From Panicum virgatum (lineage: Eukaryota > Streptophyta > Magnoliopsida > Poales > Poaceae), in the NCBI RefSeq assembly GCF_016808335.1, contig NC_053144.1:68557400-68621399 (forward strand): a stretch of DNA of 64,000 bases, written 5' to 3'. Positions 1-11,049 of the stretch are shown piece by piece. Position numbers and translations under genes: made by a program. The notes beneath the pieces are model-generated. The model saw nothing but the letters and a program-made list of their open reading frames with translations, did not search any database and was not told where the DNA came from. The stretch's first letter is position 1; the number at the start of each line of letters is the position of its first letter.

Positions 1-74
1 TTCCCCCCAAATTCACTATGCATGACCCATATATGGGTTTGGGTCTCCTGATAGGTCCTCTGTTGGAGATAGTC

Positions 75-232
75 TTAGTGAATGCTAAAAATATTCAAAA
101 CGCAGGAATAGTGGAGCATGCAAAGCACGGCCATATAGGCTATAAACAGGTTGAATCATCGTGAGGTTAGGGGAGAGAGAGAAGAACACAAGAACTAAGA
201 AACTTTATTTATGAGAAAAATAATTGAGTCAT
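75..232. repeat. Dispersed repeat, copy 1 (shared with 25879-26036)
   Basis: About 155 bp here is nearly identical to 25879-26036 and in the same orientation. At 232 the match stops exactly where the minus-strand LTR begins, whereas the other copy runs on into different sequence. The old retrotransposon therefore appears to have inserted into, or next to, a copy of this repeat. I do not recognise the family; it has no coding potential. Confidence 0.75.
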
Positions 233-3110
233 TGAAACGCCTCATCATAAGAGAATACTTAAATGTGATAACAACATCAGTCCCAGGAGGCTGATGACAC
301 ATTTATTACATCAGATGGTTCATCACCGTACAACTCTACGCGGTTATGGGCAGAGAAGCGCCACTATCGCGAGGATTACAACCCACACCCACACAACGAT
401 ATTAATTATAAAAAGGGGGTCGTCAGAGTCTTGCGCCATGCGGGATCTCCTGCGGGTGACTCTAATCCACAGGCAAGGCTGGGTGCAGGACGGTACCCTA
501 CTCGACGTCCTCGGGAACGAAGTCTGGATCTTCCTCTGAAAAAATTAAGAATGGGGTGAGTACAAACGTACTCAGCAAGTTCAACCACACCCACGGAGGG
601 GGTATAACAGAATATAATGCACAGGGTAGTTCAAGGATGAGGTTGAGGTTTACTTTTGCGGAAAGCTAGATTTAATGCAAGGGTTCATTTGAAAGAAAGC
701 ATTTCCAAAACCAGTTTTCTTGTACCGAGTAACCCGAAGGATTAATCCACACAGGATCCAAGTTTTAAGCTGCTACCGGACTCCTCATCCGCCGTAGCAC
801 ACGGCACAACTGCAGGACACTTTTTCCAAAACAACTCACGCCAACCCATCCCAGAATAAATACTAGTTATGTGACCACACCGTAACTCACCGAGTACCGT
901 GGGCACGGCTATTCGAATAGATTTTTAACTCTGCAGAGGTGTGCAACTTTACCCACAAGCGGGGTAGCGCAACTCGATCACCTTAGTGTCGGTGCAGATC
1001 CCAACAAAGCCATTACCCACCTTAGCTAGACCTGACTAGCCATCACGGGATCCACCAAGGGGTCATTGACCTATCACAGAGGTTTTTACCGGGGCATGTC
1101 ACACGGAACTAATCCTTTCTCCTTGATCACCCGTTGCTCTCAGCTCTCCTGATGGCTATCAGACTAACTAGTGGGGTTTATGCTAAGCCGTTGCCCATTC
1201 AACGGTCGAGTGGTTTGCACGATAGTGGAGTTAGGTGAGATGACACACCAACTCGGTCCTTAGGGGTGACAAGATGGATATCTCCCTTCCTTGCTCTGCC
1301 ACACAGGCACGAGCGCACCAATCGGCAAATCACACAGAAATGCCATCCATCCCGTCTAAACTCATCTTTTGAACACATTTTCCTTTTATAAAACCAGTTG
1401 TATTGTGTTTAAGGTCCTAAGCATTCTAGCGGCGATTAATGTCCAAACACATTCAGACATTAATCTAGGTGGTCAAGGAATGGTTATAACAAATCAAGGG
1501 GTGGCTATCCAACCATGTTTTCAGCAGACAAAACATATGTAATTTTATAAAATAGGCCAATAGGTTGTGTTTATAAAAACTAGGACAAAACATGCATCAA
1601 AGGGCGGGATTGAACTTGTCGTCTTCAAATCCTTCCGAGGGTTCCTGTTCGAAGTGTTGTCCTTCGGGCTCGGGGTTGCAGAACTGGTCCTCGTTCACTT
1701 GCTCGCAGTACTGCTCGTCGACGGGCTCTCCTTCGTTCACACCGTGATCTACGACGTATACAAACAAACACACAATCAAGAAAAAGAAATAAAAGTTTTA
1801 TCGTTGAGCTCGAATCGGAAACAATTAAGATATGGAGATAGGAGTAATATTTTAGGGCGGTTTCCTAATGGTGTGGACAAAACTATGTTATGAGAGGCGT
1901 GGTAATGTTTCAGGTCGATCTGAGATCGTTTGGCGCATGAAATGATGGGTTACAGAGAGGTTTAGGGATCGAGCGGGGTCCAAGGGCCTTTTTGTAAATA
2001 TTTTTGAGGGGCAAGGGCTTGGATGTAATTTTTGAAAACATCGGGGCCATTCTGGAAAAGTGTAGGGGTATAATTGAAATTGTGCTTTTATGGTGGAAGG
2101 GTTTTTCTTGCGAATATAATAAAGGGCAGGGATTCATTTGCAAAAAGGTAAAAGAGTGGAAGGGCTCTTTATAGAATAGAGGAAAGGGAAGGGGGTTTTG
2201 GGCAAAATAGCCCTTCTCCAACCTCCCGCCCGTTCCTCTCCCGTGAAACAGAGGAGGGGGGTCCGGGGCGCCGGCGGTGGCCGATTCCGGCATCCCAGGG
2301 CACGGCGGCGGCCTGGAGGAGGGGAAAGAGAGAGAGAGAGTGTGACAAGGAGAAGTGATTCCCCCTCTCGATTCGTGTGGTGGTGGCCTGGAGAGGCGGC
2401 GCCAAGGCGGAGGGCGGCGATCGGCTCTGGCCGGAGCGACGGTGACGCTGCGGGGCTTGGCGGCGGCCAGGACTATGGGCAACACGGGGAGGAGGACGAG
2501 GAGGTTCCCATCCCCTACCCACCTCGAGCAGGAGCAGCCTGTAGCGGCGCACCCACGGTGGATGGCGGAGGCGAGCAGAGCAGCTTGCGGTGGCGGCGCT
2601 CGGGAGCTCGGGGAGAGCTGCGCGGTGGTGGAGGTGGTTGCGGAGCTCGGAGGCGAGGCAGGGGTCTCTTTATAGCCGAGGGAAGGCGGTGGAGCGGGCG
2701 GGGCAGGTGGTGGCGGCAGGCGAGCGGCGCGGCGAGCCTTAATGGCATTCGGTCGCGTTCGCGTGTCGTGGAGCGACGTGCGGGCGGCGAGGCCGGGCTA
2801 GGGTGATGGAATGGCTCGGGCAGGCGTGGGCGGCGGCAGTGGCGAGCACAGGGAGGTGGCAGCGGCGGCGTGGGGAGCGGGAGCTGCGGTGGCGGCGTGG
2901 CTTGTGGTGGTGGTTGTGGAGCTCGGGGACCTCTTTATAGCCGAGGAAAGGCGGTGGAGCGGAGGGGCGGGTGGTGTTGGAGATCGGACGTTTGGAACAG
3001 AGCAAGATTCCGGGACTTAGGGTTCAGGGTTTCAGGAGGATTTTGGAGCTCAACGATGAAAAATTGTTTTAGCGCGTGATTTAATTTTGATAGATTTTCG
3101 GGATGTCACA
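233..3110 (-). repeat. Complete 3' LTR of the old chromovirus
   Basis: On the minus strand it starts TGTGACATCCC at 3110 and ends ...GGCGTTTCA at 233, matching the TGTAACATCCC...ACGCTTCA termini of the young LTRs. It contains the same GC-rich promoter half, the small acidic reading frame (1597-1779 minus) and the hairpin GAGTAC-GTTT-GTACTC (565-580). The promoter region appears partly duplicated: two TATAAAG-type boxes in similar contexts lie near 2668-2675 and 2933-2940. Confidence 0.8.
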
Positions 3111-3681
3111 AACCTACCCCACTTAAAATGAATCTCGTCCTCGAGATTCGGCTGGCTCCTAAACAGATGAGGAAATTCTTTCTTCAGAGCATCTTCACGT
3201 TCCCATGTCGCTTCTTCTACTCCATGTCTGCTCCACTGGACTCTGCAAATCCGTACTTCGGAGTTTCTTGTCCTCCTGGTGACAGTGTCCAGAATCTTGA
3301 CCGGTATCTCCTAATAACGCAGGTCTGGCTGCAAATCTATTGCTTCTATTGGCACGTGTTCTGCCTCGGGTACTCTCAAACACCTTCTTAATTGCGAGAC
3401 ATGAAACACTGGGTGTATGTCCGACATTTCTTCTGGTAGCTCCAGTCGGTACGCTACGGCTCCGACTTTCTTCAGAACTCGGTATGGTCCAATGTACCGA
3501 GGGGCCAACTTTCCTTGTATCTGAAATCTTCGAGTTCCTCGGATGGGTGAAACCTTGAGATACATGAAATCTCCTGGGTTGAAACTTATTTCCCATCTTT
3601 TCTTGTCCGCGTAGCTCTTCTATCGAGACTGGGCTGCTTTCAGCTTTTCTCTAATCTCGGCAAGTCTTTCTTCTGCTTCCT
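3111..3681 (-). pseudogene. 3' end of a Ty3/Gypsy pol (integrase C-terminus and chromodomain), degenerate
   Basis: The minus strand encodes the integrase C-terminal GPY/F region (motif IGPYRV inside 3311-3565) and then the HPVFHVSQL segment and a chromodomain-like tail, as at 43513-44082. The reading frame is broken: there is an in-frame stop before KSYADK near 3615 and a frame change after position 3311. It is a relic of the Tekay/Del chromovirus clade. It keeps the canonical glycine of GPY/F, which is useful for comparison with the young copies. Confidence 0.85.
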
Positions 3682-5494
3682 TGAAGCGTCCCCTCATAAG
3701 AAAATACTTAAATGTGATAACAACATCAGTCCCAGGAGGCTGATGACACATTTATTACATCATATGGTTCATCACCGTACAACTCTACGCGGTAATGGGC
3801 AGAGAAGCGCCACTATCGCGAGGATTACAACCCACACCCACACAACGATATTAATTACAAAAAGGGGGGTCATCAGAGTCTTGCGCCATACGGTATCTCC
3901 TGCGGGTGACCCTAATCCACAGGCAAGGATGGGTGCAGGACGGTACCCTACTCGACGTCGTCAGGAACGAAGTCTGTGTCTTCCTCTGTAAAAATTAAGA
4001 ATGGGGTGAGTACAAACGTACTCAGCAAGTCCAATCACACCCACGGAGGGGGAATAAACAGAGTATAATGCACAGGATAATTCAAGGATAGGGTTAAGGT
4101 TTACTTTTGCGGAAAGCAATATTTTATGCAAGGGTTCATTTGAAAGAAAGCATTTCCAAAACCAGTTTTCTTGTACCGAGTAACACGAAGGGTTGATCCA
4201 CACAGGATCCAAGTTTTAGACTGCTACCGGACTCCTCATCCGCCGTAGCACACGGCACAACTACCGGACACATTTCTGAAACAACTCACGCCAACCCATC
4301 CCAAAATAAACACTAGTTATGTGACCACACCGTAACTCGCCCAGTACCGTGGGCACGGCTATTCGAATAGGTTTTAACTCTGCAGAGGTGTGCAACTTTA
4401 CCCACAAGCGAGGTACCGCAGCTCGATCACCTTAGTGTCGGTGCAGATCCCAACAAAGCCATTACCCACCTTAGCTAGACTTGACCAGCGATCACGGGAT
4501 ACACCAAGGGGTCATTGACCTATCACAGAGGTTGTAACCGGGGCATAAGTCACACAGAGCTAATCCCTTCTCCTTGGTCATCCGTTGCTCTCAGCTCTCC
4601 TGATGGCTATCAGACTAACTAGTGGGGTTTATGCTAAGCTGTTGCCCATTCAACGGTCGAGTGGTTTGCACGATAGTGGAGTTAGGTGAGATGACACACC
4701 AACTCGGTCCTTAGTGGTGACAAGATGGATATCTCCCTTCCTTGCTCTGCCACACAGGCACAAGCACACCAAACGGCAAATCACACAGAAATGCCATCCA
4801 TCCCGTCTAGACTTATCTTTCGAAAATTCCACTTTTATCCTTTCCCACACACACACACCTTTTCTTTATAAAACAAGTGGTATTGTGTATAAGATCCTAA
4901 GCGTTCTAGCAGTGATTAACGTCCAAACAAAACACATTCAGACGTTAATCTGGGTGGTCAAGGAATGGTTATAACAAATCAAAGGGTGGCTATCCAACCG
5001 TGTTTTCAGCAGGCAAAACATATGCAATTTTGTAAAACAGGCCAATGGGTTGTGTTTATAAAAACTAGGACCAAAGCATGCATCAAAGGGCGGGATTGAA
5101 CTTGCCGTCTTCAAATCCTTCCGGGAAGTCCTGATTGAGGTGCTGTCCTTCGGGCTTGGGGTCGCAGAACTGGTCCTTGTTTGCTGGCTCGCAGTACTGC
5201 TCGTCGACGGGCTCTCCTTCGTTCACACCGTGATCTACGGCGTATACAAACAAACACACAATCAAGAAAAAGAAATAAAAGTTTTTATCGTTGAGCTCGA
5301 ATCGGAAATAATTAAGATAAGGTGATAGGGGTAATATTTTAGGGCGGTTTCCTAATGGCATGGCCAACACTATGTTAGGATTGGCGTGATAAAGTTTCGG
5401 ATTGATCGGAGGTTGTTTGGCGCATAAAATGATAGGTTAACGGGGTGTTCAGGGTCTAAACAGGGGTCTAGGGACATGTTTGTAATTAGATTGC
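3682..5494 (-). repeat. Truncated 5' LTR of the old chromovirus
   Basis: On the minus strand this is the distal half of the LTR, ending ...GGGGACGCTTCA at 3682. Homology to the young LTR fades near 5494, at the segment equivalent to about 35355, so the whole promoter half is absent. It includes the acidic reading frame (5083-5370 minus) preceded by an AG splice-acceptor-like junction near 5236. Confidence 0.8.
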
Positions 5495-8295
5495 TATTTT
5501 ATTTCGTGTTCTCAGTGTACAAGGGTGTACAGCGTTTTCTCTGCAATTTGATGGCTGGTCCAAATCGTCTGATATTCTGGTCAAATGATTACATCATGGG
5601 CGAAGGGTATGGCATTTTCTTGTGTGCAAATCATAAATTTATTTGAAAAATAAGTGATAATACTGATCCAACTCAAGTTGGAAAATAATGATCACTGCTG
5701 ACCTTGAGGGTTTAGGTCGCTTAGTTGTATCACACTACTATCTACAAGCTCAAAGAAAATGGCTGATTTTCAGTACACGACAAACACATAAGTTCTTAAC
5801 ACACTTGCTGTATGATGGACCTGCGAATCAGCAAAGATGTTAGTGTAACACGTACACAAGCAGAAGGCTCATACACAACACTTGGCCAAGTATATTCAAA
5901 TTCTTCATCAGTTGACAAGTAATAACACCCGTTTGATTTTCTGGGGTTGTAAATCTAGCTTTAACTGTATGCGTTTCTTTCTGGATTGAGACAATCTATC
6001 TTTTCTTTTGAGGTAAGGTTTTGTATGGCTGTATGGACAAGCTATAGAGTAGGTGCGTAGGACCACATGCTGCTTCCTTTCTCCTGCATCTCTTTTTTAT
6101 TCTTCCTCCCATCATGAGTTGTAGTCTGTCATATCAGATGAAATTGTGCTCAGCCTCTGAAGCATCGTATCATTTATCAGTTGAAGTTTCATAGGCTCTG
6201 CCCCCCTTCGCTTCACAAACTTCTTCATCTGTTAGATGCCACATGCGTGTTTGGTTTGCACCAAACACTAACCTGGCCAAAATTCATCTAGGCCCCAGAT
6301 GTTTCAAATGCATGGCGAACACCTGGGATTTTTCTACCAAAGTCTAGAAAACCTTTTTGGCCTGCTTTAGGCTTCGAGTATTATTAAAGCATGGGGTCTG
6401 GACTTCTTGTTACCTGGTAATTGAGTCTTTCTATTAATTTGGATTATAAATGATCAAAACCTAGATTGAGTTCAGTCTCCTTATAGAATTATAGGTTGCG
6501 GTCATCCTGATTCCTGATCTCCTTTATCATGGTCACAAAAAACGTTCTTGATAGATAAATCCTGGAAGGTACGGACATTTGACCTTCACCTTCACCTTCT
6601 TTTGTGCTCAGAATTCATAGCCTGTAATTTCTGCAGGATTAGTTTGTCAAATAGAGTTACATGTGTCTAAATCATTTTTTGAACGCAAACATGTCTAAAT
6701 CATGGACCTGCAGACTTCCAAAAGCCACCTGACATCACTACCAGATCAGCTTGACCTGAAATTCACAGTAACAAGTTGTTTTTTTAATATATATATACTG
6801 GTTAGCTCTGTCCTTTGATGACAGATTTCTGCGATTATTGTTCTCGTTTCCAAATAACACAGATAGTATTGTTTGATTGTTTTTTTATCGTGTCATTGTA
6901 AGTTCAAACTATGGAGTCTATCCTCTTAAATTGTGATATATACCATGCTTTCATTTATCCTCCTTCCTACTGTAATTTCTGGACTCTGGTAATGGTGAAG
7001 TGCTTTGATGAGGTGTGTCATTGTAAATTTGAACTACCCTCTCAAATTGTAATGTGTCCGCTACTTGTGTTCGTGTTTTCATGTGTTTGGCGGTAATTCC
7101 TTGTGCATGATGATTCCTTTTTTTTTTAGAACATGCAACGTGTGCTAATATAAACTCTGTTTATTATGTCCTCTTAACATGTGAAACCCCAAGATGGCGG
7201 CTTTAGCATGTTATTTTGCTTCTTAGTCCAGCATACCAGCTCTAGCGTGTCCTTTCTTTTTACTATTTTTGTTTTCAAACTGTATGTACCATGTTTCCCA
7301 CATGACCCGTCATTCTCTTGGCTGCTCAGCCACAGCCTAGGTGGCGTAAGTAGCGTGCATTATGTGCTGGTTTCCGCTCTTTTCTTTTGAGATAGCATAT
7401 GCTGTGTTTGGTGAAGTGTGTTTTTAAGTCCATTATAGTACTGAGCAATTTGGATTCTTTTGCAGGACCAAAATTCCCTTCAATACAAAAGGAAAAAGGA
7501 ATATCTGGCTAGCTGGAGTAGATTCTTATATACTAGTAGGACAGTTCGAGGTTGAATTCTTGTGCAGGCAATGAGTTGGCTGCTGAAGGCTTCGCAGAAT
7601 CCACTTGTATCTCTTTGAGACTAGCTACGACTAGGATGGCTTTTGAGTTGTTCCGATGTCGGTATCCTGGTAGGGTTCCTAGCTACCTCGGACTCGGAGT
7701 GTATGACTATGGAGTGTCTTGGAACCCATTCAGCATTTGAGCCCAGCACAGGGGCAGGCGTCGCTGAAAAGCCATGGTGGGTCATGCAACAGCGATGATG
7801 GACGACGACGCTGTTTGATGGCAACATTGCCTCTCCTTCGCATATATGGACTATCTAGGATCGATGACCGATTTGAGCTTTCATTACCAGAGTGTACTTG
7901 ATGATCGGCTACTTTTTTAATCAAAAAAATGAAAATTTGTCGTGTGTGTTTGGCCTTAGCGTAACCACGATGCCCCGGCGGGTGGTGTCCAGAGCTCATG
8001 GGGCCCGGCTGGCTGCTGGCTCATCCACCACACGCCACCCGAATGGACACGCAGACCCAGCACATTCGCTAGCACTGTCTCGCTGGTGAGGTGGTGACGG
8101 TCGCCGCGCAGACCGCAGAGCCCCCACGCCGGCCGGCTCGCCGTTGGTTCGATCCGGTGGCCGCCCGGCGCTACCCCCCAATACCCATGGCGCAAGAGAC
8201 AGGTCGCTCATCACGTGAACACACGCGGTGGTGGAGCGGAACGGGTCGTGCGTGCGTGCCCGGGGGCATCGATGATCAGTCAACCGCCCATGCCC
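5495..8295. other. Gene-free AT-rich stretch
   Basis: No reading frame longer than about 70 codons, no RNA gene and no complete transposon was recognised. It holds a short palindromic motif TGTTTGGTTTGCACCAAACA near 6249-6268 that resembles MITE termini, poly(T) runs near 6676 and 7120, and one small direct-repeat-flanked insertion described separately. Confidence 0.5.
6664..6703. repeat. Micro-insertion flanked by a 12-bp direct repeat
   Basis: TGTCTAAATCAT occurs at 6664-6675 and again at 6692-6703. Between the copies is a 16-bp insert that begins with TTTTT. This is the pattern left by target-primed reverse transcription of a very short retroposon tail in minus orientation. Confidence 0.5.
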
Positions 8296-8345
8296 ACGGT
8301 GAAACGATGCTTTTTTTTTTTTTTGAGATTACGGTGAAACGATGC
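8296..8345 (-). repeat. Poly(T)-GAGATT micro-insertion with 15-bp target duplication
   Basis: ACGGTGAAACGATGC is repeated perfectly at 8296-8310 and 8331-8345 around a 20-bp insert consisting of 14 T then GAGATT. Read on the minus strand it is AATCTC followed by poly(A), as expected for a drastically 5'-truncated SINE or LINE. Confidence 0.7.
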
Positions 8346-10337
8346 TGACACAAGGGGAGGACTGAGGAGGGGCGTGGAAAAGAAAAGACCGTACCCCCTC
8401 GCTGCCTCGCATACGCCAGCGGCGCACGCCGACCCACACCACACCCCGCGTCGGGGCCGTAGCGGCCGCGGGCGGGTGGGTGCGTCCACGCGCGGACACC
8501 GCCGCTGTTTGCGGGGCGGCACCGTGCCCTCACGAGCGAGAGAGCCGTCGATCCAGCGGGCCGGCCGCCGCTAGCTAGCTAGCTAGCTAGCTAGCGAGAG
8601 GGGGATAGGAGGGATCCGCCGCGCGCCGGCCGGCCGGCTCCGTCGTAGCGTCGTCGGCGTCCCTCCCTCCCTACCTCCGCGCGCGGCGCGGCGCGGCCCA
8701 GCAGGCCCTGTCACCTCACAACTGTTCGCGCGCGCGCCCGCGGATGCCGGCCGCGCCCCCGTGAACCGGCCGCTTGCGCCGCGCGGCCCCCTCGCTTTGT
8801 TCCCGCGCGCGCCTTGTCAGCCGGTCGCTGCTGGGCTGCCTGCTGCCGGTATGGCGTGGCACGGACGGGGTGCCGGTGGGGGTGGCAGGGCAGGGGCATC
8901 GGCTGCCTGCTGCCGGTATGGCGTGGCATGGACTTGTGAGTCCGCACGGACCGCCGGACGTTGGCCGGCCGGCCGGCCACACCTATCGTCCGTCGCCGAT
9001 CAGTCTATGGAGCTCTCGATGGCCGGCCACACCTATCGTCCGTCGCCGATCAGTCTATGGAGCTCTCGATGGATGCTCAGGTAGAGAGAGAGAGAGAGAG
9101 ATGCTCTCGTTGAAAATACCGCGCACGTATTGCGTGTGGTGTATGACAAGGGGAAAGAACCCGATTGAAATTCCCTGCGTCTCCATCGCGTGGACTGTGT
9201 GACGGCCCCCGTATCACTGCTAGATTTGCTTTCGTACTACTACGCTCCAACTGGCTACGACGTGTTGGCAGCACCAACACGTACGAATCCAATACAGGCG
9301 CAGACGTACCAATCACCCCGGACCCGGATAACGAACGAGACCCGGCCGGGACGCGCAATGCATGAATCCTACCTAGTACGCGCGCGGTGGAACCATCGGC
9401 TCGGCTAAGCACGCAACTGACGATGGCGATCAGCAGGCGCCGCGGCATGATTGCTCGCGCATCCGTGTACGCCCTAGCCAACCGCCAGCTCTGTCATCCA
9501 GCAGCCAGCACAGCCGTCGACAGCCGATCCGATCTGACTCGGCGACAGCGACGCGGGCGGCGGCGTCTGCTCGGCGCTCCGCTCCGGCCACCATCCATCC
9601 ATCCATCCATCATCCCCCGATCGAGCTCGAGCTCGAGGACGAAGCGGGGGGACATGCACATGCCTGGCGCGCGCACGCGACGTCGCCACCTGACCCGAGG
9701 CGTGTGAGCTCACGGTGGGCCGTGCAGCGGCCGTGCGCCACCCCATCCGGCGGCCATGGAATCTGGCATTAAATTAAACAACGGCGCCTAGCTAGCCCGG
9801 CCCTTTTTTGACGCTCGTCGCCTCGCCGCTGCGCCGTGACAGTAAGTCTCCGCCGGGCCTACCAGCCTGATGACAACCCGATTAACTAGTAGGGCTAAAA
9901 ATTCCATTTGCTTCCAGACCTCGGTCGGTCGAACGCCGCCAGCGACGAGGGGGATTTTAAAAGGGAAGCCCGCTCCGCCGCGAGATTGCAGATTTCAGGC
10001 GAAAACGACGTGCCCCGGCCGATAATTCAAACCGAATGTTGCCGAGGGGATCGGATTAAACTAATGCGCAGATTCCCAGTCCATTCTTAGGCGCCCATGC
10101 TTTGCTACTTGCAGAGTGACCGACGGGTGTCCGGGTTTGTGGCGATGCCCATGCCGAGCGCGATACGCCGCCTGAACCAACGCGCCCGCGAGAGCACCAG
10201 ACGGCCGGTGGTCATTGCCAAGGAATAATTGTCGCTCAAGTTGCGGAGGACACGCACCGGCCGGCCCCGCCGGGGATTAATTCCCAGGTTGCTTCCGTGC
10301 TCAACCCCACACGCAGCAAGTTGGGCATGTGTGGCGC
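8346..10337. other. GC-rich gene-free stretch with simple repeats
   Basis: A CpG-rich region with many overlapping random open frames and no recognised gene. It contains a (GCTA)n tract near 8570-8595, a (GA)n tract near 9084-9100 and a (CATC)n tract near 9593-9612. A 28-bp segment is repeated near 8835 and 8908, and a 50-bp tandem repeat is listed separately. It could include distal regulatory DNA of the downstream bHLH gene, but nothing in it proves this. Confidence 0.45.
8971..9070. repeat. Perfect tandem duplication, 50-bp unit x2
   Basis: The 50 bp at 8971-9020, beginning GGCCGGCCACACC, is repeated exactly at 9021-9070. The perfect identity indicates a recent duplication. GGCCGG runs at the boundary offer microhomology for slippage. 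Confidence 0.9.
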
Positions 10338-10924
10338 CAGGGTTCACCTAACCGGTGGGAACCGGTACGGTTTGACCGGTTACCGGTCCAACCGGTCCGA
10401 TCCGGTTTCGGTTTGCGCCGGTACCAAACCGGCCCAAATTCAAAATTCAAATTTGAATTCGAAAAAAATAAAAAATTCCCAAAAAATACTTCAAAGTGCG
10501 ACGAATCTAATGGTGTCAAATTTTTTCAAAAATTCGTTCGTTTAACATACTTTTAGGGCATTTAAAGTTAAAACAAAAAAGAAAAGGAAAAAAAATGAGA
10601 CGTCCCAATAAGGCTCACTTGGTAAACCGATCAAACCGGCCGGTAAACCGGTCAAACCGGCCGGTATACCGGTCCAAAGCGGTTACACATACGATTTTAA
10701 ATTTGGATTAGAATTCAAACCGGTCAAACCGGCCAATAAACCGGTCAAACCGATAGGTAAACCGGTACGAACCGACAGGTAAACCGGCACGAACCGGTTG
10801 AACTGAGTTTTTTGAATTCAAATTTGAATTTGACCGGTTTCTACCGGTAACCAGTCAAACCGGTCCGGTAAACCGGAACCGGAGTGCTCCGGTTTGGGGT
10901 GTCCGGTTGGGGAAAAAAACTCTG
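10338..10924. mobile_element. CCGGTT-rich non-autonomous hAT-like element, copy 1
   Basis: This starts CAGGGTTCAC and ends with CTCTG, which reads CAGAG on the other strand. It is flanked by TGTGGCGC (10330-10337) and GGCGGCGC (10925-10932), a 6-of-8 match to an 8-bp target duplication. Inside are dozens of ACCGGT/AACCGG motifs in both orientations around an AT-rich core. The core segment 10499-10546 is nearly the same as 22503-22550 in a second copy that has a perfect 8-bp duplication. It has no coding capacity. It ends about 125 bp before the bHLH start codon, so it sits in that gene's proximal promoter. Confidence 0.65.
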
Positions 10925-10962
10925 GGCGGCGCTACCAGCCGACGGCCGCGTTCCTCACTTTG

Positions 10963-10969
10963 TTATAAG
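10963..10969 (+). promoter_or_regulatory. Candidate TATA element of the bHLH gene
   Basis: TTATAAG lies 81-87 bp upstream of the start codon at 11050, just downstream of the hAT-like element. The spacing would give a short 5' leader. It is assigned from sequence and position only. Confidence 0.35.
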
Positions 10970-11049
10970 CTAAGCGTGAGGGTTTGTGCGGGGTAGCATC
11001 TAGTATCCGTGAGAGTGAGAGAGGAGTGAGGAGGAGAGCTCGGCCGGGC

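Larger units (their letters stand above)
233..5494 (-). mobile_element. Old, internally deleted Tekay/Del-like Ty3/Gypsy element
   Basis: Read on the minus strand this is a truncated 5' LTR (5494 to 3682), a remnant of the 3' end of pol (3681 to 3111), and a complete 3' LTR (3110 to 233). All three parts align with the younger plus-strand element at 33851-57563 but carry many substitutions and indels. The 5' LTR end joins pol directly, so the PBS, the accessory ORFs, gag, protease, RT and most of integrase are gone. The outer part of the 5' LTR is also missing, so no target duplication can be scored. It cannot be autonomous. Confidence 0.85.

Noticed and set aside
2169..3020. Several GC-rich open frames on both strands
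   Set aside because: They fall inside the old LTR's promoter half and overlap each other in all frames; no family resemblance.
8570..9612. (GCTA)n, (GA)n and (CATC)n tracts as possible regulatory arrays
   Set aside because: Ordinary microsatellites; nothing links them to a gene.
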